Source of the DNA: Zantedeschia hybrid cultivar
Taxonomy: Eukaryota; Streptophyta; Magnoliopsida; Alismatales; Araceae
Reading direction: 5' to 3'
DNA: 64,000 nt
NCBI GenBank assembly: GCA_030544215.1
Contig: JARZZO010000010.1
Location: forward strand, 54,911,564 to 54,975,563
A program made the translations under genes and the position numbers. Position 1 is the first letter of the stretch. Each line of letters opens with the position of its first letter. Under the pieces are notes generated by a model. That model made no database searches. It saw only the letters and a program-made list of their open reading frames with translations, and was not told the DNA's origin. Below are positions 10,713 to 21,474 of this stretch, piece by piece.

Positions 10713-11995
10713 TATGTAAATTATACATAGATTAGTCCCACATATAATATAATGTAAGTGATTCATGCTACTTAAAAAGCTCAAGTTTGTTATGGACAAG
10801 GAAGAGTAGAAGAGAATAATCTTTTTGTAAGGTGACCCCCCCTGCAAATCCAAAGGAGGATTGTGACCACATCTTCTCGTTTCTTTTTCCTCCTATACGT
10901 TTCTTATAACCTTCTAGTGCTCTTGGTGAATGTGTCTATTCCAAGTAACAGATGATGTGAAGCATGCATGATTGGATGTGGAATCCAGTCTGAAAGCTGT
11001 ACACATGAATTTTCAAATCACCCCCCAAATCTATGTTCTCAGTGAAGTGTGCATAAAGATCGCTGCCGTCAAGTGGATAAAGACACCAGTGTTGAGGGAA
11101 AGCTGGTCCACGCCACTTCGCATCTGCTTATCTTTGGAGCAAAGGTGGCATACAAGAGAACCCACCACCGTTCTAAAGTTCGAACCCACGACCACGAGCC
11201 AATATGATACGACGCACTTGCATAGATCTCCTTTGAAGCTAACCGAGGCACACCCATGGTTTCACATGCAAACATCACCGTGAGACCCACTGCAAAACAC
11301 CTGTTTCCTTTGAGAGATCAGTGCAACGCTGTGAAACTGATGGTAATGCCTTGCAGTGGATACCCTGTCCCTACAATTAAGGTATCTTCCGGGTAAGTGG
11401 CCACAAGAGGCAGGATCACTACCTGCTTGACGCAAAGGTGCAAGCCTCTGGGTGGTGCAGTACTATCCATAGGGGGTGGGCGTGGGGGTCCTAGGTCCCC
11501 CTGGAAGTGGCATTCGAGACCCCTTTGAGAAGCCTGAAAGGGGCGTGGGTGGAGAGGAATTTGGATATTGAATTCAATCGGTGGTCAAAAGAATATCATC
11601 TACTTTACTTGATCTTAGATATATGCTCACGAGAGCAATACACACTCTCTACTTTACTTGATCTTAGATATATGCTCACCAGACCAGTGCACACTCTCTT
11701 GGCTTTCCAACATATGCAATTATCAGGATGGTAAAGATGCCTTAGATCTTTTCTTCGGTCTGCCGTACCAATACTAGTCCAGTGCCAAGGAGGAGCCTGG
11801 GAATATGGAGTGAGAGAGGGGGGCAAGTTGCGTTTTTTTTCTTTTTTTCATGAGTGCAATTTTTCTCAGTACGGATTTAAATTGAACTCATCCTCTACAG
11901 AAAGAAGAGGAAGGAGGCCTTCATAAAATTCTTCCTCTAAAATGAGAAAAGTACTATTTGAGGTTTTTTTTTAAAATCTTTTCCTCTCTTTACTT
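10713..11995. other. Non-coding, nothing recognised
   Basis: No supported gene. An internal direct repeat of about 45 bp (CTCTCTACTTTACTTGATC and following) lies near 11597-11685. The reading frame at about 10972-11283 has no recognisable domain. Confidence 0.3.
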
Positions 11996-12655
11996 CTTTT
12001 TTCATTAGAGGTGAGAGGTAGTTCGGATATTCAAATGCCATCCAGATGTACTTTTTCTTGGGAGAGAAAGGATACGGGCTTTCCCGGGTCCCCAATATTC
12101 TAGAGGGATTTGGATCCCAAAAAGAGTTATTTCGTGGGAGCCATATCGCTGGGTTTGGCTTTTTATTCGTCAAACATTAACTAGTGTTGTACTGTAAAGT
12201 AGAGATCAAAGAAGACCTAGGGTTTAGGCGGTAGGCTTTTAGTAGATAAATGCCCCTACGTACAGTCCAATTGAAGAATCCGTTGTGCGCAAGTGAAAGG
12301 GCGATTTTTCAGAAACATATGTACAGGGCAGATACTAAAGCGGGTAGGCGTTTCACCATGTACATGTATTGCGGTCTTGTCGATATAAAATTAAACACAA
12401 GCTATAAGAAGACAAAGATGTACGACTGTTATTGCAATAAGTAAGCCATTTGAATCTTTAAAATTTGACATTTTTTAATGTTTTTATCGTCTTGCGTCAT
12501 GGTATCAAAAAGTATATATGTTATTATACTAATTTTCATGTGAGAATTATAAAGCGCCAAGAAACACCACCGACTGAAGTGTCCATGAAAGAGGTTCTAC
12601 TATTATTAGGTCAAAACATGGGAGGCCCTAATGGACTTTCCTGGTTTACTTATAT
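11996..12655. repeat. Direct repeat copy A (about 0.66 kb)
   Basis: This segment matches 14312-15008 closely over its full length in the same orientation, with a deletion of about 35 bp near 12374 relative to copy B. Both copies keep an open frame of about 60 codons on the minus strand (PRNNSFWDPNPSRILGTRE). I do not recognise it. The copies could be LTRs of a small element, or a segmental duplication. TG/CA ends and a primer site were not found. Confidence 0.7.
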
Positions 12656-14311
12656 ATATGCATAATAAATCTCTCTACCTGTACATTCAATCGTCTTTAT
12701 ATTGAAATTGGAAAAGGTTGGAAATTGAAGAAATTAAAGGTCTTGGTTGGTTTTACATAAAATAGACTATATCAAAGATTTTTCTTAAAGGGAAATGCTC
12801 GTTGCGTACCCACTTGCGCCCCAGTGAATCCGTGGCACACGCACATGGGATGTGCACACCCCAGTGTGCATCAAGCCTTACTCTTTCTTAAAACGTGTAA
12901 TGTAATGATTGTTTGTCAATTCAAAAATTCTAGTCAACATAAATCTTTGATCTCCCTTTAATTAGAATCTAGGGAATGAGATTATTTTCTAAAATAGTTA
13001 AAAATACTTTTATAAATGATGAGGCCCGATATTAAGGTCCCAACAAGGACCTAGTCCGTCATCCCTTCCACGGCCTGGCACATCTCCTCCTTGATGGCAT
13101 CACGGGGACCCTCCAACTCAACACAATTTGTACGTCCTAATGGACGACTCAGAAAAGGGGACACGTTCGGAGAGTTAAGCTCACCGGGCGCCCTTGAGGA
13201 GTGACCCCTATATACTCCTCTCTCAACAACAATGTTAGGTGCGCTAAAAAACTAAAAGAGCTCTAACTCTATGAACTTAAGGCCTCGGCTATCACCTCGG
13301 ACACCTCCTTAGACTGACTTGACTACTAGAGGGTTTTTCACGAACATTAAGCCTGGGCCTAACACTCCCTTCTCGCAGGCGGGAGCTCTCACCCGATCTC
13401 GGAGGAGGAAGATCAGGACCGTCAGAAGGCCATCATCGCACCAAGGAGCTGATCTCCTTGTCGGACATCGGACTCGGGAACCGGCACCTTGAGATCATCA
13501 TCAAATATAAATTTACATGTTTTATTCTAAATCTTTTGTAAATCTATTTTCTTAGAAAATTCATTCATTATATTTTGTGTAGACCAAACGCACCTTAAGC
13601 TTGACCACTCGTGCGGCCAGATAACCGTTAGTTTCCACCACACTGAAAAAAATGTTCAAATATATTCTGATCTAAATTTTGAATTAGTCAAATGTTCAGT
13701 CAAACAGCCAAAAGATGGCAAAAATTTACTAGCAAGAAATATATGGATTCTTTAACCGTACTAGAACTTTAAAAGAAACATAATTGAATAATAGATAGAT
13801 ATTAGTCAAATTATGGGCCGATCTCAATTAAAACATAAGTCTCCAATTGTATAACTTCAAAGCTAACGAATTTTAGGCAATTTATAGTCATTTTCATTCA
13901 ATGATATGACATCATAAATGAGAAGTGTTAGTTTTCTTGTTTGGAATTCAAACGTTTGTTAGTTGATTTGCCAGTGTACTATGTTTAGTTCTATATTAAA
14001 AGTCTAAAAAAATTAGAAGGCTTTATATATTTGGACTTTTTGTTCTAAATTAGATGTATTTGGTGACTTTACATGCATGTGCAGATAGTTCGAGGGGATC
14101 AAAGCCGGAAACCAATTAATTGGACATGCAGTGCATACAATTATCAATGGCAGGGGTTTGGAAAACCCCAGCCCAATCGCCTCACTCACGCAGCATGCGC
14201 GGATTAATTTTTCCATTTATTTTATATTACTGTTTAGTTAATTTTATTCTTTGCGTTCAAATTTTTAATTTTTTAGTTCAGTCCAATCCTTGAAGTAGAG
14301 GATCTCTATTC
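12656..14311. other. Spacer between the two direct repeats
   Basis: No convincing gene. A moderately GC-rich block at about 13020-13500 looks like retroelement untranslated DNA, with GGCCTGGCACATCTCC and repeated short CT/GA-rich words, but no domain is readable. The rest is AT-rich. Confidence 0.3.
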
Positions 14312-15008
14312 TTTCTTCATTAGAGGTGAGGGGTAGTTCGGATATTCAAATGCCATGCAGATGTACTTTTTATTGGGAGAGAAAGGATACGACCTTTCCC
14401 GGGTCCCCAATATTCTAGAGGGATTTGGATCCCAAAAAGAGTTATTTCGTGGGAGCCATATCGCGGGGTTTGGGTTCTTATTCGTCAATCATTAACTAGT
14501 GTTGTACTGTAAAGTAGAGATCAAAGAAGGCCTAGGGTTTAGGCGGTAGGCTTTTAGTAGATAAATGCCCCTACGTACAGTCCATTTGAAGAATCTGTTG
14601 TGCGCAAGTGAAAGGGCGATTTTTCAGAAACATATGTGCAGGGCAGATACTAAAGCGGGTAGGCGTTTCACCATGTACATGTATTGCGGTCAGCAGTGTG
14701 AGAAGGAAAATAATATAAGAGCACTTCTTGTCGATATGAAATTAAACACAAGTTATAAGAAGACAAAGATGTACGACTGTTATTGCAATAAGTAAGCTAT
14801 TTGAATTTATAAAATTTGATACTTTTTGTTATGTTTTTATGTTTTGTGTCGTGGTATATATCAAAAAAGTGTGTTATTATACTAATTTTCATGTGAGAAT
14901 TATGAAGCTCCAAGAAACACCACTGGCTGAAGTGCCCTTGAACGAGGTTCTACCATTATTAGGTCAAAACATGGAAGGCCCTAATTGGACTTTTCTGGTT
15001 TACTTATG
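14312..15008. repeat. Direct repeat copy B (about 0.70 kb)
   Basis: Second copy of the repeat at 11996-12655. It contains about 35 bp (around CAGCAGTGTGAGAAGG, near 14691) missing from copy A. Flanking sequences differ from copy A on both sides, which marks the limits of the duplication. Confidence 0.7.
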
Positions 15009-16349
15009 TAGACCTAATTTTACTTTGGATGCGTGCGCAGTTCGTCAGTGTGGTGCGGAAGACGGTTCTCTCGTTGGCGCAGTGCAACTACTAGAGTTGC
15101 CCACAAAATCTACACGTCAAGTCTCGGAGACTATGGGTAATTCCTCTAAGAGAGAGATAGAGAGGAGAGGGAGGAGGTTGGGAGAGAAAGGGAGGAGAGG
15201 ATCGCACGTAGGGATGGTTATTCTCTATATACACACATATATATAGAAAAGACCTTTAAAGAGTCCACCTAATGGGGGCTCTTATTCCTCCACATGGTTA
15301 TCCAACAAGGAGCACTCCAATGTGGATGCTCATCTATACGTGACCTATGTCACATGTAACATCTCCCACTCAAACGAATTGGACATATCACAATTATCTC
15401 TCCTCTTATAACTCTACCTTTCATACAAAAAAATAGCGTGTCCAATCGAACGAGAAGGATATATAAGTGAGGAGTGTTATATTAAGTCATCACCATACTA
15501 ACATAACACTACAACTCTAAATCTCATTTCTTACCTCAAATCACAAGCTTACACCGGGTTAAGGAGATCTGATCTTTCTGAGATCTTTACCTTAACCTCT
15601 TAAAAAGCTATGTTTCTATACTCATGATTATGTTAGACACATCTATCATAATTGTTGGCCAACAATGAGTCAAAACGATATAGGTGTGATACAAGTCGGT
15701 TTTTCCTACGCCACACATGTTAATCTGCTTCGATTTAATTGCTTTTCTAGACATGCTTTGCTGGACCGCATGTTTCGTACTCCTTAGAAAATATGCTAAA
15801 GTAGCATCATCAAGTGTCTACATCATGACAAAGTGCATAATCCTAAAGGGCATAATCAAAAGGACAGAGGCTTCACACAGTAACAAAGTATGAATCCATT
15901 TAGTAACTCCTCTGAAGGTTGAAATGATAGCACATATAATTAATATGATTAGTATGTTATGATGGAGCTAAGAGCAGGAATAGCCACATTCATACACCAT
16001 ACAAATATGTAATCCTGTGCTCCATTAAGCGCATCCAGGTTGTCCATATGGCTCTCTTCAGATTCAGCTATCAACAGGCTACATGGAAGAGTTTATGTCC
16101 GACTGTTTTCAATCAGTCTCATCTTAGCCATCTACTAAGGCGATTTCGACTCTTATCACGCTCCCACTAAAAGTAAAAAATATACACTTCCACTAAGTGC
16201 AAAGTCTATAGAATCTATCTCATCATACTCACTCTTATAGCGACATGACGATCGTCCGTATGAGTGGACCGATCAAAAGCCTAGTGACAAATACATTCAT
16301 ATTCAAAATATAAGTGTACCAATAATATAAAGAAAATACTCATATTTTA
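15009..16349 (-). other. 3' untranslated region and possible LTR of a Ty1/copia element
   Basis: This lies directly downstream (minus strand) of the copia pol fragment. Two purine tracts that could prime plus-strand synthesis are visible on the minus strand: AGTGGGAGCG near 16160 and GAGTGGGAGA at 15371-15362. The latter is followed by TGTTACATGTGACATAGG, a plausible LTR start running left. No second LTR copy is present, so the limits stay open. Confidence 0.4.
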
Positions 16350-18003
16350 TTACATAAAATAGTGTCCATATACAAAAACAGTTAGACCTTTCTCAGTCCT
16401 AAACCTCCAACATGTTTGAGAAGAAATTCTCACAAGAGGTTTGGTGAAAGGATCTGCAAGCATCTCACTAGTAGAGATATATCTAAGGACCACCAACTCC
16501 TGCGTAATGATGTTTCTGATAAAATGGTAATGAGTATCAATATGCTTTGACTTTTCGTGATACTTGAAGTCCCTCATGTAGGTTATCGCGGCCACAGTGT
16601 CGCAATAGACCACAACAACATCTCCTCTATGTGCTGTGACATCCAAGCTCACTAAGAATTGCCTCAACCCGATGGCTTCCTGGACCGCAACAGTGCAAGC
16701 AATATACTCGGACTCCATTGTAGACAAAGAGATACATGCTTGCTTCTTACTGCATCAGAAAATAGTTCATCCTCCAAGCATGAATGCATATCCTGAAGTG
16801 GACTTGCGTTCATCTATGCCAGTTGATCCATCGACATCTGAGTATCCAGTCAATCTAAGACTCCTACCATGATAGCACAGAGCGAGGTTCTCTGTACCTC
16901 GCAGATATCTGAAAATCTTTTTTACTACTTGCCAATGCGCAGTTTCATGATTTCTTTGATATCTATTAACTATGCCAATTGCAAAACAAATGTCGAGACG
17001 AGTGCACATCATGACATACATGAGATAACCGATTGCATTGACATAAGGGACATCCTTCATTCGTTCTTTCTTTTCCTTTATATTAGGACATTGATCAATA
17101 CTAAGAACTAAGCTCCTCTCCATTGGAGTATCCAGAGGCTTGGCTTTATGCATCCAGAAGCGCTCTAATATTTTCTTAATGTAAGTCTTTTGAGATAAAC
17201 TTAGAAGTCTCTTGAATCGATCCCTCTAAATATTTACTCCCAGTATATAATCAGCCTCACCTAAATCTTTCATCTTGAATATAGAGGATAACCACTCTTG
17301 AGTGGTTTTGATTAGCTCCATATCATTCTCGGCTAGCAATATATTGTCAACATATAAAGAGAGAATGAGAACACTTTTTTTAACTATCTTGACATAGACA
17401 TAGTAGTCCTCTTCAGTCATTCTAAAGCCAATTGAAATGATTACTTGGTGGAATTGATAATACCATTGTTTAGATAATTGCTTGAGACTATATATGAAAT
17501 GTTTTAGGCGGCACACGTACGCTCTTCTCCTTCAGCTTCGAAGCCCACATGTTAAGCCATATAGATCTCTTCGTCTAATTCTCTATTGAGAACAACTGTC
17601 TTTACATCTATCTAGAACAATTCACAATCTAGATGAGCGACGATTACCAGAATTCGACGAATAGAGGCGAATCTCACCAGTGGGGAGAATGTCTATTCAT
17701 AAGGTATAAGCCTTTTGCCAAGAGTCGAACTTTATACTTGTCAATTAACAAATTAGCCTTACGCTTGACTTTGAGAACTCACTTTTTCCTAATAGCGTTG
17801 TGTTTAGGTGGTAGATCAACTAACTCCCATACTCCGTTCTTAGCCATTAAATTTATTTCTTCCCTCATTGTAGCTATCCATTTTTCTAAGTCAGGTGAGG
17901 TCAGCGCTTCCTCGTAAGATGCACGTTCATCAACATCCACAGAAGTACATATGAATGATTCCCCTTTAATCGTAAAATTGATTCTTATAGAAACAGACTT
18001 CGG
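16350..18003 (-). pseudogene. Ty1/copia pol fragment (RT and RNase H), decayed
   Basis: Minus-strand frames, all in one phase and separated by stops near 17226 and 16767, give the second half of a copia polyprotein. At 17516-17226 the RT shows IYSLKQ, then LYVDNILLAEND, then KMKDLGEADYILG. At 17153-16767 come PYVNAIGYLMY and RKSTSGYAFMLGG. At 16727-16350 is RNase H with STMESEYIACTVAVQEAIGLR and the terminal ADPFTKPL. The RT active site reads YVDN, so the second catalytic Asp of YVDD is lost and the copy is dead. Upstream RT sequence can be followed with frame changes to about 18003, where it is cut by the hairpin-rich LTR fragment. Confidence 0.85.
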
Positions 18004-19039
18004 GATATGAGGGATCTGGGCCTAAATAGCGTCGCCTATGGTCGACACCATTTAAATGGCGTCACTGGAGCTCGACGCCATTTAGCACCCGAAAACAGAA
18101 CTCCCCTCCAGCCTAGGGATATGAGGGATTTGGGCCTAAATCGCGTCGCCCATGGTCGACACCATTTAAATGGCGTCACCTGAGCTTGACGCCATTTAGC
18201 ACCCAAAAATAGAACTCTCCTCCAGCCTCCTCCGAGCCACAACACAAAAACCCCTCTCCCAAAACGAGCAAAAATAACACAAATGAAGATATGGGGGAAT
18301 CCATTAATCGAAAAATTTCTATTTCCATCAAAAGCTCCCTAAAACATGCTCATTTATACCGAAAATCCCCACACACATAGCATACTCCAAAGTGGAAAAT
18401 CATGAGTTAAAACCATCAAAACAAACGTATGGATCGTCACCCTACTGATTACTTAAACTCCTCCTAATTCCTTACCGCCGATCCGCTACACCACAGGCCG
18501 CCGTCGGTACCACCGTGGACGTCGTCACCTCACCGAGACGTCGGCCGCCGTCCAGAGAGTGAAGTGCCACAGATGAGATGATGGTGGTAGTGGTGAGAGG
18601 TAGGAAGGTGTTGGAGTGGTGGAAGAGGAAGAAGGGAAAGAGGTTAGGAAGGGAGAATGGGAAGGGAATCAGAGAGAGGGAAGAGAGAGAGTGGGAAGGA
18701 GAGAATGAGAGAAAGGAGAGAAGGCTCGGGGCGTTAAGTCCGACCAGCTTGAATCGCATATGCGATTCAAGCGACAGGACAAGGGTCGTACACTGACAGT
18801 TGTATGAATCAAGTCGTCTATATAAGATGACATTCAGACGACAAGACCAGAGTCGTACACAAGCGCCCCAACGCCTGCCCATATGGCACGCTTGCAAAGC
18901 CTTCTAAATGACGTCTTCCTAAGCCGACGCCATTCAAAATCGCGTCGAGCCCTATGTAGCAACCCCAGAAGGGTCCGAATCAGGGGGGTCTGACACCGAA
19001 ACCGACCCGATAACTGGATCCGAAACCTCAATCCTTACA
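18004..19039 (-). mobile_element. Partial long LTR (TGTAAGG family) with GCGTC hairpins
   Basis: On the minus strand the sequence starts at 19039 with TGTAAGGATTGAGGTTTCGG. This matches the start of the 2724-bp solo LTR at 29670 and continues with the same order of blocks: GTCGACGC hairpins, a CT-rich leader (18560-18740), a GC-rich stretch and more hairpins. It ends at about 18004, so roughly the first 1 kb of the LTR is present. A 110-bp tandem duplication of the hairpin pair (18004-18110 and 18115-18210) is peculiar to this copy. It interrupts or abuts the copia pol fragment on its left. Confidence 0.75.
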
Positions 19040-19467
19040 CACAATGTTCCTAAAAACCTCAAAACCCTCCCTAAAAAGTCTTCTACGAAAAAGCTTCTTA
19101 AGGATGGTTCAAAGATTGATAGAAGTTTTAAGAAAATATGAAGATTGTAAGAGTTTATAAAGAATATTGAAAGATTATAGAGATTAGAAAATAAAAATCT
19201 CTAAAATTTAGGGACTACTAACCATAGGTCTTCAGAGAAAAGTCTTACTCTCTTCATATCCTAAGCATGAACTGAGGAGGTGTAATATTGAGGAGTACTT
19301 AATTAGACATCTTGATTGACTAATTAGTGCTGATAATTCTTATGTTGTCGCCAAGATTCCACTTTGTAGCAGATCAATCCACCCGTCTCCCCTTAATCAT
19401 GGTACCAGCTCATCTAATAGCAGCCAGCTCACACTCTCTTTCAAGTGTTGATCAGGTGTGCTCTCTG
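19040..19467. other. Non-coding, nothing recognised
   Basis: AT-rich flank with several AAGATTNTANAGA-like words. No gene or terminal-repeat signal. Confidence 0.35.
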
Positions 19468-19733
19468 GGCCAGTTTGTTTTATGGATACGGTATTCCAGA
19501 TTTTTTATACTCGGATCTCTTATACCTAGAACAACAAGAATTCTCTTTAGAGCACTTTTTCTTATTCTCAGAATAAGCAATTCTTACTTTTTACGTGAGT
19601 TGAGTTATTCCACTTATTTCGAGAATAACATATCCGCGCCAAGAATAACGCGTCTGCATTCTCAAACACGAATTCACAGAATAAGCATCATAAACCATCT
19701 TATTTGACCCCTTATTCTCGAAACAAACTGGCC
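19468..19733. mobile_element. MITE, copy 1 (TIR GGCCAGTTTGTTT)
   Basis: This 266-bp segment starts GGCCAGTTTGTTT and ends with the exact inverse, AAACAAACTGGCC. A second, diverged copy lies at 62300-62568. There is no coding potential. The target duplication is unclear, so I do not assign a superfamily, although the TIR is reminiscent of PIF/Harbinger MITEs. Confidence 0.75.
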
Positions 19734-20071
19734 TTGAATGATTGGAAAATATGCCTTTACATTGAGAGGGCCAAGTTTTCCTTGCACCCCTCTTTGCCAT
19801 GTCTGCCATCTAAACTGAAAGAGTAGAAGTAATACTTGGAGTGCAGTAAGTTACTGCATCGCATGCATGCAGTGCAACATTATTTTTTTAATTTTTAATT
19901 TTTTAAAACTTTCTTGATATTGTCCAAAAATATCCGACATGTTTATACAATCCGATCTTCGACTAGATAATCTAAAAAAAAAAAAAAAAAAAAAAATGAG
20001 CCCCAATGATTAGTAAAAAACGTCATTGATTGGCCAAACCCAATAAAGAATGGTTTGATTTTTATTGACAT
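19734..20071. other. Non-coding spacer with poly-A
   Basis: AT-rich. A run of about 22 A residues at 19974-19996 may mark a retroposed or slipped tract. No gene. Confidence 0.35.
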
Positions 20072-20515
20072 TTTTATAAATAACCTCCTAAAAGATCTCA
20101 TATTTGCAAATAACCCCTTACATTATTCATATTTGCATAAAACCCTATTAACAATGATATTTGTATAACCCCATTAACTATGTGGTTTGTCTTGAATTTT
20201 ATCCGAGTTAAAATATTTTTATTAACATAAGTAATTTTTTTGATGCTAAACATATACAACAAATTTATAGCCGGACGTTTATGTGATTTTTCTTATGTTT
20301 TAAATGAGCATATTATTAGTATTTTCAATTAATATCTTTCATATATTTTAAGTAAGATAATAATATTTTAATTTAAGTAAAATTCAGAGTAAACTAATAT
20401 AGTTAGAGGGGTTATATGTAAATATCATCGTAGTTAAGGGGGTTATATGTAAATATGAAGTATATAAAAAGTTATTTATAAAAATATAAGATCTTTTAGA
20501 GGATTATTTGTAAAA
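20072..20515. mobile_element. Foldback MITE with long inverted arms
   Basis: The left arm (from TTTTATAAATAACCTCCTAA at 20072) and the right arm (ending AGAGGATTATTTGTAAAA at 20515) are inverted copies. The pairing continues inward with mismatches for about 130-150 nt (CATATTTGCA / TGTAAATATG; ACCCCNTTAAC / GTTANNGGGGT). The centre is AT-rich. This is the shape of a foldback-type MITE. TSD not determined. Confidence 0.65.
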
Positions 20516-21474
20516 AAAAAATTCATATTTTTTAAAATGCTAGATTGAGGATTGAATTCTAGAGACATGCCAGACATGATGGACCCCGAACTTCAAAAAT
20601 TTTAAAAAATAAAAAATTCAAAGAAAATGGGGATGCACCCATGCTGTACGTAGCAAGTACCCCCTCTTTTTGCAATGGGCATTTAGTAGGTAAAAGCAAA
20701 AAAAATGAAGATCTTTTAAGATTACGTCCCATACAATCCGATCTCCCTAAAAAATATAAAAAAAAAGAACCCTGTAAATAAATATTAAAAAAATACCCTT
20801 AATGGTCTTAGATCAATAATAATTTTTGATATTTTAAATTCTTTTAGATAATGCCACAAACGTGCCAACGTGCAAAATATGTTGTGGTAAATGTTGCTCG
20901 AACTGGAATGGCAGAATTATAGAGGCTGCTAAAAGAAACATGGTATGTCTGCCATGCGGCATGCAGTGTTAAGCAAGACGACAAGCGCCACTAACTCCGG
21001 ACAACACAAGAGGGTAGAGATCGTACAACCGGTCGCTGTCGCACGGATGGGATATGAGCCACGTTTCAGTCCCGAGCTCGCGGACACTGACATCTCAAGT
21101 CTTCCCTTGTAAAAGGGAAAAAGAGAACTCGACAGAAGAACATGTTTAAAAGACGTGGTTATTGCATTCCAGTACAAAGCGGTGAAGCATTACAGCTGTA
21201 CAGATACCCCACAAAACGTATCATATTACACAGTAGCTTCAAGCTTCTTCCCTGTACCTGGAAGCTAGGTGACCTAGGGCTAAACTATCAGCTAGAGCCT
21301 AAGGAAAGGGGAAAACAAGAGAGAACAAGGAGCAGTCGAGCAGAACAAACGCAAGCTAAGTTTTCTAGCTGTCCGACTCCAAGTAACAAAATACACAGAT
21401 GCTGCCGGTCACGTCAGTACTATCATCTCTTCGCGCGCGCGCCCAAGGAGCTCAACTTGCAGAGGAAGCAGCTT
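20516..21474. other. Intergenic region downstream of the P450 gene
   Basis: AT-rich DNA near 20516-20900, then mixed composition up to the P450 stop codon. The stretch just left of 21475 is the likely 3' untranslated region of the P450 gene. I cannot place a poly-A signal with confidence. Confidence 0.4.

Noticed and set aside
11063..11290. A SINE, from a tRNA B-box-like GGGTTCGAAC on the minus strand
   Set aside because: No A box at the right distance, no poly-A or T tail and no target duplication.
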